Shown: positions 35,501-44,005 of the stretch, piece after piece
How the letters are laid out: every line of letters begins with the position of its first letter
Position numbering within the stretch: position 1 is the first letter of the stretch
Assembly (NCBI RefSeq): GCF_019802125.1
Contig: NZ_JAHVHT010000001.1
Coordinates: forward strand, 930,001-994,000
Source of the DNA: Tateyamaria omphalii
Lineage (GTDB): Bacteria > Pseudomonadota > Alphaproteobacteria > Rhodobacterales > Rhodobacteraceae
Reading direction: 5' to 3'
DNA: 64,000 nt
Notes under the pieces: model-generated
Databases searched by the model: none
The model's input: only the letters and a program-made list of their open reading frames with translations
Told to the model about the DNA's origin: nothing
Position numbers and translations under genes: made by a program

Positions 35501-35972
35501 GGACGAGTACGAGGTGGCCCGGCTGCATCTGGAGACGGAAGCCAAGGCGCGGGAGCAGTTCGAGGGGGATTTCCAAATGAAATTCCATCTCGCCCCACCC
35601 ATGCTGAGCAAGGACGGTCCGGATGGGCGGCCTGTGAAGAAGGAATACGGCCCCAGCATGATGCGCAACTTCCGCATCCTTGCGAAACTGAAGGGGCTGC
35701 GCGGGACGCCATTGGATCCCTTTGGCTATACGGCAGAGCGTAAGATGGAGCGGGCGCTGATCAAGCAGTACGAGGCCGATCTGAAAACCGTGCTGCCCAA
35801 GCTGAATGAAAGCACGCGGGATGCGATTGTGGCCTTTGCGGCGCTTCCGCTCGACATCCGTGGATTTGGCCCGGTGAAGCAGGCCAATGAAGCCAAGGCC
35901 GCGAAACGGCGCGAGGAATTGCTATCGGTCATCCGCACGGGCGGACCAGAGCAAGCCAAGGCCGCTGAGTGA
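32553..35972 (+). CDS. Indolepyruvate ferredoxin oxidoreductase, fused alpha/beta
   Basis: A 1139-residue single-chain enzyme that decarboxylates aryl pyruvates (from Trp, Phe, Tyr) to aryl-acetyl-CoA, reducing ferredoxin. Order: N-terminal pyrimidine-binding region (VTGYRGSPLGAVD, near residue 50), TPP-binding C-terminal part of the alpha chain with GMGCEH-like and DNxT-like elements (VYDDKEDVD), a 4Fe-4S cluster CEGCGDCGVQSNC with CNKDFSC later, then the gamma/beta-like domain from about residue 715 (VVITGVGGTGVVT). Such fused forms are usual in alphaproteobacteria. The LysR gene is divergent; the next gene is an acyltransferase. Confidence 0.95.
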   Translation: MSTQKISLNDRYDLEKSPVLLNGTQALVRLMLMQKARDVAAGLNTAGLVTGYRGSPLGAVDMQMTRALKQLAAHDVTFQPGLNEDLAATALWGSQQAELRDEGRFDGVFGLWYGKGPGVDRSGDAFKHANMAGSSKHGGVLVAMGDDHTGESSTVLHQSEWALIDAYMPVVSPAGVQEIMDYGLYGWALSRFSGLWVGLKTMKDTVEATSVVDGDPHRLSLTVPDYALPEGGLNIRLVDTPTEQEARMIDHKRFAAEAFSAANKMDRRMWGKPGAKIGFVAAGKNWLDLVHALNLLNIDENEAERLGITTYKIGQTFPLDMQGFHDWAEGLDLIVVVEEKRKLIEVQIKEAIFDDRRGRRVYGWYKGGAGGMHREELFPTRGALDPILIAEKLGGVLVEEGRNTDGIKAGLAKLDEARRSDNAEDIAARLPYFCSGCPHNSSTKVPEGSRAYAGIGCHYMVQWMDRETIGYTHMGAEGANWIGEAPFSKRDHVFQNLGDGTYNHSGVQAIRAALAAGTNITYKILYNDAVAMTGGQGNEGGLDPYRIVDEVRAMGCEHVAVVYDDKEDVDVSRFPSGVPTHERAELQVVQERFAKTEGVSVIVYVQTCAAEKRRRRKRGTFPDIDKRVFINTDVCEGCGDCGVQSNCVSIVPKETELGRKRAIDQSSCNKDFSCLKGFCPSFVTLEGAQVKKAATTELHLPDLPMPELPAIDGTWNVVITGVGGTGVVTIGAVMAQAAHIDGKGAGMMEMAGLAQKGGAVHIHCRIANDPADISAIRVATGECDALIGGDLVVSAGAKTLGLTSAGRTGAVVNSHEIITGDFTRNTEFALPSERLSLALEARLRDRVDMFDASDLAKATMGDSIFSNMMIFGAAWQGGLVPLTLDAIHTAIDLNGAAVERNKRAFDIGRWAVLHAEEAARIAEPKVIQLPKSLEEKIAFRADHLVKYQSKRLAKRYRKLVDSIEDAAVKEAVAKGYHKLLAYKDEYEVARLHLETEAKAREQFEGDFQMKFHLAPPMLSKDGPDGRPVKKEYGPSMMRNFRILAKLKGLRGTPLDPFGYTAERKMERALIKQYEADLKTVLPKLNESTRDAIVAFAALPLDIRGFGPVKQANEAKAAKRREELLSVIRTGGPEQAKAAE

Positions 35973-36014
35973 TCGCGTCACACCTGTGTCATATGGGCTA
36001 GGCAGGATTGCGCG

Positions 36015-36033
36015 CACCCCGTAAAACGGGGTG
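36015..36033 (+). terminator. Possible terminator after ior
   Basis: CACCCCG, loop TAAAA, CGGGGTG, 43 bases after the stop. The stem is strong but no T run follows, so the call is weak. Confidence 0.4.
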
Positions 36034-36057
36034 TGTACAGCAGTCAGGCAGCCCTCC

Positions 36058-36942
36058 ATGCCCAGTCGCCAACAACGCGAAATTACGCGCGAGATCAGCT
36101 ATTCCCACTCGGCCGAAACCAAGGGCGGGCGGGCTTTGATCCGTATACTCGAAAACACCACGGGACGCTTGCGTTTGATCAAGCGGGCCGAAGGGTACGA
36201 ACATGAGGTCGCGGCGGGCCGTGACTTCTGGGCCGTTATGGTCGAGCGATATGGGCTGTCTCTGAATGTGGTGGCCGGGAGCCTCGACAACATTCCACGT
36301 GACAAGCCGCTGATCCTGATTGCAAACCATCCCTATGGTATCCTTGACGGGTTGATGATGGGCCATATCCTGTCAACCGTTCGGGGTGACTTTCGGATCA
36401 TGGCAAACTCAGTCTTCAAGAAGGCCGAAGAACTGAACCGCGTTCTGCTGCCCATCAGCTTCGATGATACGCGCGAGGCGATGGCGCTGAATGTTGCGAC
36501 CCGCAAAGAGTCGCTGCGCTATCTGGGCGAGGGCGGAGCCATTGGCATCTTTCCCGGGGGCACCGTGAGCACAGCGGCCAAGCCGTTTTCCAGACCGATG
36601 GATCCGGGTTGGCGCAGTTTTACGGCGCGCATGGTTGCGAAGTCCGATGCGACTGTCGTGCCGCTTTACTTTGATGGATACACTAGCCGCCTGTTCCAGA
36701 TTGCCAGCCATCTGCACAACACGCTGCGCCTTGGGCTGCTGATCAAGGAGTTCAAGAAGCGGGTGGATACGCCCGTGGACGTCGTTGTTGGCGATCCCAT
36801 CGGCAGGGATGTGCTGAACCCCATGGCGCAGCACCCCAAACAGATGATGGAATTCCTGCGCAAAGCCACGTATGAGCTGAATCCAAACCCGATCAAGGTG
36901 TTTGATCTGGGTTATGAGTTCGAAGAGCGGCACCGTACCTGA
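36058..36942 (+). CDS. Lysophospholipid acyltransferase family protein
   Basis: A 294-residue PlsC-like acyltransferase. The block NHPYGILDG carries His91 and Asp97, one residue further apart than the canonical HX4D; the second block is FPGGTVS near residue 172. The helical C-terminal region has no obvious membrane span. ATG at 36058 is used; the frame opens at 36031. Expected to acylate lysophosphatidic acid or a related lipid; ornithine-lipid synthesis (OlsA) is a possible alternative but no olsB is nearby. The murI gene starts 18 bp downstream. Confidence 0.82.
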   Translation: MPSRQQREITREISYSHSAETKGGRALIRILENTTGRLRLIKRAEGYEHEVAAGRDFWAVMVERYGLSLNVVAGSLDNIPRDKPLILIANHPYGILDGLMMGHILSTVRGDFRIMANSVFKKAEELNRVLLPISFDDTREAMALNVATRKESLRYLGEGGAIGIFPGGTVSTAAKPFSRPMDPGWRSFTARMVAKSDATVVPLYFDGYTSRLFQIASHLHNTLRLGLLIKEFKKRVDTPVDVVVGDPIGRDVLNPMAQHPKQMMEFLRKATYELNPNPIKVFDLGYEFEERHRT

Positions 36943-36960
36943 AGCCGCAAGAGGCGCGCG

Positions 36961-37770
36961 ATGGCAGTTGGTATTTTCGATTCCGGTTTGGGCGGGCTGA
37001 CCGTGCTGGACGCCGCGCAGAAGCGGCTGCCGGATGTGGATTTCATCTATCTCGCCGACAGCGCCAATGCGCCTTATGGGGTGCGGACGGCGGACAACAT
37101 CTATGACCTGACGACGGCGGCGGTGCAGCGGCTGTTTGATGCGGGTTGTGATCTGGTGATTTTGGCCTGCAACACGGCCTCGGCTGCTGCGTTGCGGCGG
37201 ATGCAGGAAGGTTGGGTTCCCACCGACAAGCGGGTGCTGGGTGTCTTTGTGCCGATGATTGAGGCGCTGACGGAGCGGCAGTGGGGCGACAATTCTCCGC
37301 CCCGCGAGGTCGGAGTGCAACACGTGGCGTTGTTTGCCACGCCTGCGACGGTGGCCAGTCGCGCGTTCCAGCGCGAGTTGGCATTCCGGGCCATTGGTGT
37401 GGATGTGGAGGCGCAGGCCTGTGGCGGTGTGGTTGATGCTATCGAAGACGGTGACATGATCCTGGCCGATGCACTTGTGCGGTCCCATGTGGATGCGCTG
37501 AAGCGCAAGATGCCGGAGCCTCAGGCGGCCATTCTGGGCTGTACGCATTACCCGCTGATGCAGGACGAGTTTCAGGACGCGCTGGGCGCGGATGTGGCTG
37601 TGTACTCGCAGGCCGGGTTGGTTGGGGAGAGCTTGGCCGATTATCTGGACCGTCACCCCGACAAGATGGGCGGGGGCGCGCCTGGATTTCTGACGACGGG
37701 CGATCCCAAGACCGTCAGCCAGCGCGCCACGCAGTTCTTGCGACGACAGATCACGTTTGATGCCGCTTGA
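36961..37770 (+). CDS. murI: Glutamate racemase
   Basis: Provides D-glutamate for peptidoglycan. The 269-residue protein has the Asp of IFDSGLGGL, and the two catalytic cysteines in ACNTASA (about residue 64) and GCTHYP (about residue 194). Normal length, no insertion. It lies between an acyltransferase and argC on the same strand with short gaps, so these genes are probably cotranscribed. Confidence 0.95.
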   Translation: MAVGIFDSGLGGLTVLDAAQKRLPDVDFIYLADSANAPYGVRTADNIYDLTTAAVQRLFDAGCDLVILACNTASAAALRRMQEGWVPTDKRVLGVFVPMIEALTERQWGDNSPPREVGVQHVALFATPATVASRAFQRELAFRAIGVDVEAQACGGVVDAIEDGDMILADALVRSHVDALKRKMPEPQAAILGCTHYPLMQDEFQDALGADVAVYSQAGLVGESLADYLDRHPDKMGGGAPGFLTTGDPKTVSQRATQFLRRQITFDAA

Positions 37771-37797
37771 TCTGACACCTTATCCAAGAAGACTGAC

Positions 37798-38826
37798 ATG
37801 ACCTATAACATCGCTATTCTGGGCGCTTCCGGCTATACGGGCGCTGAACTGATCCGGCTGATTGCCGGACACTCTTCTATTGAAATCAAGGCTTTGGGCG
37901 CATTCTCCAAAGCGGGGCAGACGGTTGCGCAGGTTTATCCGCATTTGCGCCATCTGGACCTGCCGCCGATGGTTGCCTTTGACCAGATCGACTGGGCGGG
38001 GATTGACTTGTGCTTTTGCGCGCTGCCGCACAAGACCAGCCAGGAGGTGATCTCTGGCCTGCCGCGGGATCTGCGGATTGTGGATCTGAGTGCGGATTTC
38101 CGGCTGCGTGATCCTGAGGCCTATCAAAAGTGGTACGGCAACCAGCACTCGGCAGTCGAGATGCAGGGCGAAGCGGTCTATGGCCTGACCGAGTTTTATC
38201 GGGACGAGATTGCTGGTGCGCGGTTGGTGGCGGGCACGGGCTGCAACGCGGCGACGGGGCAGTTTGCGCTGCGGCCTTTGATCGCGGCTGGGGTCATCGA
38301 CCTCGATGACATCATTCTGGATTTGAAGGCTGCTGTGTCCGGCGCGGGGCGGGCGTTGAAGGAGAACCTGCTGCACGCAGAGCTGTCCGAGGGGTACCAT
38401 GCCTACGCCACCGGCGGGTCGCACCGGCATCTGGGTGAGTTCGATCAGGAGTTTTCCAAGATCGCTGGGCGGGACGTACACATCCAGTTCCAGCCGCATC
38501 TTATCCCTGCAAACAGGGGGATTTTGGGCACTGCCTACGTCAAAGGCGATGCACAGGCGGTGTGGGATGTGCTGACGGCGGCCTATGAGGGCGAGCCGTT
38601 CATCGAAGTGCTGCCCATGGGCGAGGTGCCGTCGACCCGGCATGTGCGTGGATCGAACTTCTGTCACATCGGCGTGGCGGCGGATCGGTTGCCGGGGCGT
38701 ACCGTTGTGGTCGCGGCCCTCGACAATTTGACCAAGGGATCGTCCGGGCAGGCGTTGCAAAATGCCAATCTGATGTTAGGTATTAACGAGGTTGAGGGGC
38801 TGATGATGGCCCCGCTTTTTCCGTAG
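37798..38826 (+). CDS. argC: N-acetyl-gamma-glutamyl-phosphate reductase
   Basis: NADPH-dependent third step of arginine synthesis. The 342-residue protein has the nucleotide loop [14 protein letters not shown] and the catalytic cysteine in GTGCNAAT (around residue 150). Length fits the long class. It is followed 9 bp later by ccmE, an adjacency often seen in Rhodobacteraceae. Confidence 0.96.
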   Translation: MTYNIAILGASGYTGAELIRLIAGHSSIEIKALGAFSKAGQTVAQVYPHLRHLDLPPMVAFDQIDWAGIDLCFCALPHKTSQEVISGLPRDLRIVDLSADFRLRDPEAYQKWYGNQHSAVEMQGEAVYGLTEFYRDEIAGARLVAGTGCNAATGQFALRPLIAAGVIDLDDIILDLKAAVSGAGRALKENLLHAELSEGYHAYATGGSHRHLGEFDQEFSKIAGRDVHIQFQPHLIPANRGILGTAYVKGDAQAVWDVLTAAYEGEPFIEVLPMGEVPSTRHVRGSNFCHIGVAADRLPGRTVVVAALDNLTKGSSGQALQNANLMLGINEVEGLMMAPLFP

Positions 38827-38835
38827 CATACGCCC

Positions 38836-39279
38836 ATGAAAAGCCTGAAGAAGCAGCGTCGGATCCAGATCATCGCCCTCGCGGCGGTGGCATTGACGGT
38901 TTCGACGGTGCTGATCGGCTATGCGATGCGCGATGGGATCAACTTCTTCCGCGCGCCAAGCCAGATCATGGCGGAGCCTCCGGGCCCGACCGAGGTGTTT
39001 CGCATTGGCGGTTTGGTGGCTGAAGGGTCGCTGGTTCGTGGCGAAGGCGCTTCGATTCGCTTTGAAGTGACCGATGGGGGCGCGACGGTGCCAGTCGTGT
39101 TTACCGGCGTGTTGCCTGATCTGTTCGAAGAAAATCAGGGCATGGTGGGCACAGGTAAGTATATTAACGGTGTCTTTGAAGCGTCTGAAATTCTTGCCAA
39201 ACATGACGAAACCTACATGCCCGCAGAGGTCGTCGATGCGCTGAAGGAGCAGGGCGTCTACAAAGACCCCGAGACCTAG
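38836..39279 (+). CDS. ccmE: Cytochrome c maturation haem chaperone
   Basis: A 147-residue membrane-anchored haem chaperone. One transmembrane segment (about residues 11-27) is followed by a beta-barrel OB fold; the haem-binding His lies in AKHDETYMP, the conserved HxxxY element. CcmE carries haem from CcmC to the CcmF/CcmH ligase. ccmF and ccmH follow 1.4 kb downstream, separated from it by two phage-like lysis genes. Confidence 0.95.
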   Translation: MKSLKKQRRIQIIALAAVALTVSTVLIGYAMRDGINFFRAPSQIMAEPPGPTEVFRIGGLVAEGSLVRGEGASIRFEVTDGGATVPVVFTGVLPDLFEENQGMVGTGKYINGVFEASEILAKHDETYMPAEVVDALKEQGVYKDPET

Positions 39280-39288
39280 CGTACGGTC

Positions 39289-39308
39289 GCGTTAGGACCC
39301 GTTAACGC
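39289..39308. promoter_or_regulatory. Inverted repeat upstream of the endolysin gene
   Basis: GCGTTA, eight bases, TAACGC, beginning 9 bases after the ccmE stop and ending 46 bases before the endolysin start. It is the only dyad in the 74-bp gap; a candidate operator for the lysis genes. Confidence 0.4.
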
Positions 39309-39353
39309 ACATCGCTGACGTTTTGCCCCATGGGACACCATGAGGGTGAAGAT

Positions 39354-39965
39354 ATGCAGGACGTACGTCAGATTGCCGAAGACATCGTGGGCCGCGAGGG
39401 CGGCTTTGTGAATGATCCGGATGATCCCGGCGGGGCCACGAATTTCGGCGTAACCATTCACACAATGCAGCGGTTGAGGCTCGACCTGGATCGGGACGGG
39501 GATGTGGATGTGGGCGATGTACGACGTCTGACGCGGGCGCAGGCGGTGGACATCTTTGTGCTGCACTACTTCGAACGGCCGCGGATTGCCGAGTTGCCGG
39601 AACCGCTGCACGCGACGGTGTTCGACATGTATGTCAACGCGGGCGGCAATGCGATCAAGATCCTGCAGCGGCTCCTCAACTCCATGGGGCAGAGCGTGAC
39701 TGTGGATGGTGCGCTGGGACCGCAGAGTATCGGGGCGGCGCGCGCCGCTCATACCGCTGCGCCTGATCATCTGGTGGATGCCTACGGGATTGCGCGGCGC
39801 AATTACTACTTCCGCATTGCCGACAACCGTCCGGCCAGCCGCAAGTACGCCCGCACGCGGGCAGGCGGTAAGGGTGGTTGGATCAAGCGGGCCGAGGAGT
39901 TCATCGCGCCGCGCTTTCATCTGACTGAAGCGCAGTTTCGGGAAAGGGTTGCGGCATGGGGATGA
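39354..39965 (+). CDS. GTA-type endolysin (GH108 N-acetylmuramidase)
   Basis: A 203-residue peptidoglycan hydrolase of glycoside hydrolase family 108 (secretion-activator/holin-associated N-acetylmuramidase). The catalytic Glu15 lies in REGGFVNDPDDPGG, followed by the NFGVT block, and the C-terminal part is a peptidoglycan-binding domain-3-like region with DGALGPQS. No signal peptide, so it needs a holin. ATG 39354 has a GAGGGTGAAG site; the frame opens earlier at 39330. The holin gene overlaps its last 10 bases. Homologues of this pair release gene transfer agents in Rhodobacter capsulatus. Confidence 0.88.
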   Translation: MQDVRQIAEDIVGREGGFVNDPDDPGGATNFGVTIHTMQRLRLDLDRDGDVDVGDVRRLTRAQAVDIFVLHYFERPRIAELPEPLHATVFDMYVNAGGNAIKILQRLLNSMGQSVTVDGALGPQSIGAARAAHTAAPDHLVDAYGIARRNYYFRIADNRPASRKYARTRAGGKGGWIKRAEEFIAPRFHLTEAQFRERVAAWG

Positions 39966-40528
39966 TCAACGGATTGCTGGGGCTGCTGTTTGGCGGCGAC
40001 CGGAATGTGGTGCGGGACACGGTTCAGGTGTTTCGCGAGAATGCAGAGGCCGGTTCGGCCCGTGCGCACGAGGTGCAGATGACGGCGATGCGCGAGTTTG
40101 GCGCTGAATTCGCCGTGCCGCGTCAGGGATGGTTCGATCGGTTTATGGACGGGATCAACCGGTTGCCGCGCCCTGCGCTGGCACTGGGCACGCTGGGGCT
40201 GTTCGTGTCGGCCATGGTATCGCCCTTGTGGTTTGCAGAGCGGATGCAGGGGATTGCACTGGTGCCGGAGCCGCTATGGTGGCTTTTGGGTGTGATCGTG
40301 TCGTTCTACTTTGGTGCGCGCCATCAGGTGAAGGCGCAGCAGTTTCAGCGCGAGATCGTGCAGACGATGGCGCATGTGCCGCAGGTGATGGAAAATGTCT
40401 CGGCGCTCAGGAAGTTGCGCCATGACGGGATCGGTGTTGCGAGCACGGAAGGTGATGCGGTTTTGACTGTTGCATCGCTCAAGCCATCGGGAAATGCGGC
40501 GCTGGACGAGTGGCGCGCCGCTGCGTAA
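39956..40528 (+). CDS. GTA-type holin (3TM holin family)
   Basis: A 190-residue protein of the three-transmembrane GTA holin family. Clear hydrophobic segments are at about 73-93 (ALALGTLGLFVSAMVSPLWF) and 107-121 (PLWWLLGVIVSFYFG); the third is weak, in the N-terminal GLLGLLFGG. The rest is amphipathic. It overlaps the endolysin gene by 10 bases, so the two form a lysis cassette. It would form membrane lesions that let the endolysin reach the wall. Confidence 0.85.
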   Translation: MGMINGLLGLLFGGDRNVVRDTVQVFRENAEAGSARAHEVQMTAMREFGAEFAVPRQGWFDRFMDGINRLPRPALALGTLGLFVSAMVSPLWFAERMQGIALVPEPLWWLLGVIVSFYFGARHQVKAQQFQREIVQTMAHVPQVMENVSALRKLRHDGIGVASTEGDAVLTVASLKPSGNAALDEWRAAA

Positions 40529-40560
40529 TCCGACGGCCGCTGCGCGACGACATGCTTTGT

Positions 40561-40604
40561 TGGGGCTCTGCCCCAAACCCCGAAGTATTTCTAGCCAGAA
40601 GAAA
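40561..40604 (-). repeat. Dispersed palindromic intergenic repeat, copy 4
   Basis: Read on minus: CTTCTGGCTAG, AAATACTTC, then GGGGTTTGGGGCAGAGCCCC. It lies 33 bp after the holin stop and before ccmF. Confidence 0.7.
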
Positions 40605-40683
40605 GGGTATTCTGGCGCTTTAGTGATGCGACATAAACGGCAGGGGCATTGGCTGGACGTCCTGCGCGTCATATACATTCATT

Positions 40684-42651
40684 ATGATTACAGAGCTCGG
40701 TCACTTCGCCCTCGTCCTCGCCTTTCTGATCGCCATCGTGCAGACGGTGGTCCCGTTGGTCGGGGCATGGCGACGCGACCAGAGGTGGATGGCCGTGGCC
40801 GAGCCGGCGGCGTCGCTGCAATTCATCCTGATCGCCTTTTCCTTTGCGGCGCTCATGTGGGCATTTATCGTATCCGATTTCTCGTTGCGGCTGGTCGTGC
40901 TGAACAGCCATTCGGCGAAACCGATGATCTACAAGATTTCGGGCACGTGGGGGAACCACGAGGGATCCATGCTGCTGTGGGTGCTGATCGTCGCCCTGTT
41001 CGGGGCCATGGCCGCATGGTTCGGGAACAACCTGCCGCCGACGCTACGCGCCCGTGTTTTGGCCGTGCAGGGGGCAATTGGCGTGGCGTTCCTCGCCTTT
41101 ATCCTCTTCACCTCGAATCCGTTTCTGCGTCTGGCTGTTCCGCCCTTTGACGGTCAGGATCTGAATCCCCTGCTGCAGGACCCCGGCTTGGCGTTTCATC
41201 CGCCGTTTCTGTATCTCGGCTACGTCGGGCTGAGCATGGCGTTTTCCTTTGCCGTTGCCGCCCTGATCGAGGGGCGGGTCGATGCGGCCTGGGGGCGCTG
41301 GGTGCGGCCCTGGACGCTGGCGGCTTGGGTGTTTTTGACCATCGGGATCGCGCTGGGGTCGTGGTGGGCCTACTACGAGCTTGGCTGGGGCGGTTTCTGG
41401 TTCTGGGACCCGGTCGAGAATGCGTCGTTCATGCCGTGGCTGCTCGCTGCCGCGCTGTTGCATTCGGCCATCGTGGTCGAGAAGCGCGAGAGCCTGAAAT
41501 CCTGGACCATTTTGCTCGCCATCCTTGCCTTTGGGTTTTCGCTGATCGGCACGTTCATCGTGCGCTCGGGTCTGCTGACCTCGGTCCACGCTTTTGCCAA
41601 TGATCCCGAACGGGGTGTTTTCATCCTGATGATCATGGGCTTTTTCATGGGCGGTGCGCTGATCCTCTTCGCCTTGCGCGCTGGCGTGATGGAGGCGCGG
41701 GGCGTGTTCAGCATGGTCAGCCGCGAAAGTGCGTTGATTGCGAACAACGTGTTGCTGGCTGTGAGCTGTTTCGTGGTCTTCGTGGGTACGATGTGGCCGC
41801 TGGTGGCCGAGATGTTCTTTGACCGGACGCTGAGTGTCGGGCCGCCCTTCTTCAACATGGCGTTTACGCCGTTCATGGTGATCCTTGGATTGATCCTTCC
41901 CATCGGGGCCATGATCCCCTGGAAGCGCGGACAGGTGGCGCGTGCGATGCGACCCCTGCGCTATGTATTTGTGCTGGCGCTGGCCTTTGGTGGCCTCGCC
42001 TGGGCGATGAACACGGGCAAGCCGCTGACCGGGCCGCTTGGCGCGTTCCTGGGTGCCTGGCTTGTGATGGGGGCGATGGTGGACCTGGCCTCTCGCACCG
42101 GGCAGAAGTTTGACTTTGGTCGGCTGTGGCGTCTGCCGCGCGCGGACTGGGGCAAGACGGTGGCCCATGCGGGGCTGGGTGTGACCATGATCGGTGTGGG
42201 CGGGCTGACCGCCTGGCAGACCGAAGATATTCGCGTGGCCCAGATCGGCGAGCAGTTCAATGTCGGCGGCTATGACCTGACATTGGATGCGGTCGAGAAT
42301 GTGGAAGGCCCAAATTACCTGTCGACCATGGCGTTCATCACGTTGTCGCAAGACGGCGATGAGATTGCGCAGTTGCGACCCGAGAAGCGGATTTACCCTG
42401 TTGCGCAAATGCCCACGACCGAGGCGGGGATCGACTACGATCTGGCGCGCGACGTGTATGTCGTGATCGGGGATGAGCAGGTGAACGGCGGCTGGGCCGT
42501 GCGCACCTATATCAAGCCGCTGACGAACTGGATCTGGATTGGCTGTGCGCTGATGTCCTTGGGCGGGCTCTTGTCCCTGAGTGACCGGCGGTTCCGTGTG
42601 GCCGTGGGTGCCCGCAAGACGTCGGGCGAAGCGGCGGTGCCGGCGGAATGA
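40684..42651 (+). CDS. ccmF: Cytochrome c maturation haem lyase subunit
   Basis: A 655-residue polytopic protein with about 13-15 membrane segments. It carries the haem-handling tryptophan-rich motif WGGFWFWDPVEN (about residues 236-247) and conserved periplasmic histidines. With CcmH and CcmI it attaches haem to apocytochromes c. Its stop overlaps the ccmH start by 4 bases (ATGA). Length normal. Confidence 0.96.
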   Translation: MITELGHFALVLAFLIAIVQTVVPLVGAWRRDQRWMAVAEPAASLQFILIAFSFAALMWAFIVSDFSLRLVVLNSHSAKPMIYKISGTWGNHEGSMLLWVLIVALFGAMAAWFGNNLPPTLRARVLAVQGAIGVAFLAFILFTSNPFLRLAVPPFDGQDLNPLLQDPGLAFHPPFLYLGYVGLSMAFSFAVAALIEGRVDAAWGRWVRPWTLAAWVFLTIGIALGSWWAYYELGWGGFWFWDPVENASFMPWLLAAALLHSAIVVEKRESLKSWTILLAILAFGFSLIGTFIVRSGLLTSVHAFANDPERGVFILMIMGFFMGGALILFALRAGVMEARGVFSMVSRESALIANNVLLAVSCFVVFVGTMWPLVAEMFFDRTLSVGPPFFNMAFTPFMVILGLILPIGAMIPWKRGQVARAMRPLRYVFVLALAFGGLAWAMNTGKPLTGPLGAFLGAWLVMGAMVDLASRTGQKFDFGRLWRLPRADWGKTVAHAGLGVTMIGVGGLTAWQTEDIRVAQIGEQFNVGGYDLTLDAVENVEGPNYLSTMAFITLSQDGDEIAQLRPEKRIYPVAQMPTTEAGIDYDLARDVYVVIGDEQVNGGWAVRTYIKPLTNWIWIGCALMSLGGLLSLSDRRFRVAVGARKTSGEAAVPAE

Positions 42652-43103
42652 AACGGTTGGCGATCCTCTTCTCGCTGATCCTCAGCACCGCGGCGTTTGC
42701 CCTCGACCCCTCCGAAATGCTGGATGATCCCGCGCTTGAGGCGAAGGCACGAGAGCTGGATCATGCATTGCGCTGCGTGGTGTGCCAATCGGAGGCAGTG
42801 GCGTCGTCGAATGCGCAATGGGCCGTGGATGCGCGCCGTGTGATCCGGGAACAGATTGCTGCCGGACAAACGCAGGAACAGGTCGTCGATTTCTTTGTCG
42901 AGCGGTATGGCGAGTTTGTTCTGATGACCCCGCGTGTGTCTGGATCCAACTGGATGCTGTGGGCGGCTGGGCCGCTCATGTTCCTGCTCGCCATCGGGAT
43001 CGGCATTGGCTACTTGCGTGGCCGGAGCCGCGCACCTGTCACGACCGATGCCGGTCTGAGCGAGGCAGAGACGCGGCGTCTGCGCGAGATTATGGACGAG
43101 TGA
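42648..43103 (+). CDS. ccmH: Cytochrome c maturation thiol-redox protein
   Basis: A 151-residue membrane-anchored protein of the CcmH/CycL family. A signal peptide (ending AFA) precedes the redox motif LRCVVCQ (about residues 37-43), and one transmembrane segment lies near residues 101-120. It reduces the apocytochrome CXXCH cysteines before haem ligation. Coupled to ccmF by a 4-base overlap. No ccmI follows, so that gene must be elsewhere. Confidence 0.95.
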   Translation: MKRLAILFSLILSTAAFALDPSEMLDDPALEAKARELDHALRCVVCQSEAVASSNAQWAVDARRVIREQIAAGQTQEQVVDFFVERYGEFVLMTPRVSGSNWMLWAAGPLMFLLAIGIGIGYLRGRSRAPVTTDAGLSEAETRRLREIMDE

Positions 43104-43172
43104 CGGTCCTCGGGGCTTTTCTAAACTGATCGGTTTGGTATTGAGGGGCAGACCCGGAAAAGGACACTGGCC

Positions 43173-43949
43173 ATGAAATACGACACCCTCACCTACGAGA
43201 TGGATGATGGCGCAGCGATCATCACGCTGAACCGGCCGGACAAGATGAATGCGCTGACCACGCAGATGCGGGCAGAGATCGACGTGGCTGTCACCCATGC
43301 CGGACGCAATGCCCGCGTGGTTGTGCTGACGGGTGCGGGCCGTGCGTTCTGCTCGGGTCAGGACCTGGGCGATCGCGCCAATGCGTCGAACCTGGACCTC
43401 GAGCGGACACTGCGGGACGAATATGCTCCCATGCTGACTGCCATCGTGGAGTGTCCGGTGCCAACGGTCGCCGTCGTCAACGGCGCAGCAGCGGGCGCGG
43501 GTGCAAACCTGGCGCTGGCCTGTGACGTGGTGATCGCGTCGGAGAGTGCGTATTTCCTGCAGGCGTTTACGCGGATTGGCCTGATCCCGGATGCTGGGGG
43601 CACCTATGTGTTGCCGCGCACGATGGGCATGGCCAAGGCGATGGGGGCGGCTCTGTTTGCCGAGAAGATCACTGCACGGCAGGCCGATGCCTGGGGCATG
43701 ATCTGGGAAGCGGTCGCTGACGAGAATTTCGAAGCCCATTGGAAAGCGCGTGTCGCCCATCTGTCGCATGGCCCGACCCAAGCCTTTGCTGCGGCCAAGC
43801 GGGTGATCCGGGCCAGCTGGAGCAATGACCTAGAGAACCAACTGGCGTCCGAGGCGGCAGAGCAGGGGGCCTGCGGCAAAAGCCGCGACTTCCGCGAGGG
43901 CGTTCTGGCTTTCGTGGAAAAGCGCAAACCCAGCTTCGAAGGTCGCTAG
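43173..43949 (+). CDS. Enoyl-CoA hydratase/isomerase, PaaG-like
   Basis: A 258-residue crotonase-fold enzyme. The oxyanion-hole stretch is AFCSGQDLGD and the second block is GAAAGAGANLAL. The single catalytic acidic residue lies in LIPDAGGTYVLPR, the PaaG pattern (Asp where hydratases have Gly), so isomerisation of the phenylacetyl-CoA epoxide, or a related ring-substrate isomerisation, is more likely than plain enoyl hydration. No other paa genes are in the window. It lies 69 bp after ccmH on the same strand. Confidence 0.82.
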   Translation: MKYDTLTYEMDDGAAIITLNRPDKMNALTTQMRAEIDVAVTHAGRNARVVVLTGAGRAFCSGQDLGDRANASNLDLERTLRDEYAPMLTAIVECPVPTVAVVNGAAAGAGANLALACDVVIASESAYFLQAFTRIGLIPDAGGTYVLPRTMGMAKAMGAALFAEKITARQADAWGMIWEAVADENFEAHWKARVAHLSHGPTQAFAAAKRVIRASWSNDLENQLASEAAEQGACGKSRDFREGVLAFVEKRKPSFEGR

Positions 43950-43950
43950 G

Positions 43951-43987
43951 TCCAAAAAGAAAACAGGCCGCGAGTGTCGCGGCCTGC
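43951..43987 (-). terminator. Terminator of the 44006 RTX gene
   Basis: On minus: CAGGCCGCG, loop ACACT, CGCGGCCTG, then TTTTCTTTTT. A 9-base-pair stem; the plus side has only a weaker CTTTAA after it, but it may also stop the convergent PaaG-like gene. Confidence 0.8.
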
Positions 43988-44005
43988 CTTTAACACTTCC
44001 ACCTT

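Noticed and set aside
33873-35588. A 571-residue open frame on minus inside ior
   Set aside because: Antisense shadow of a well-conserved enzyme in high-GC DNA; no start signal.
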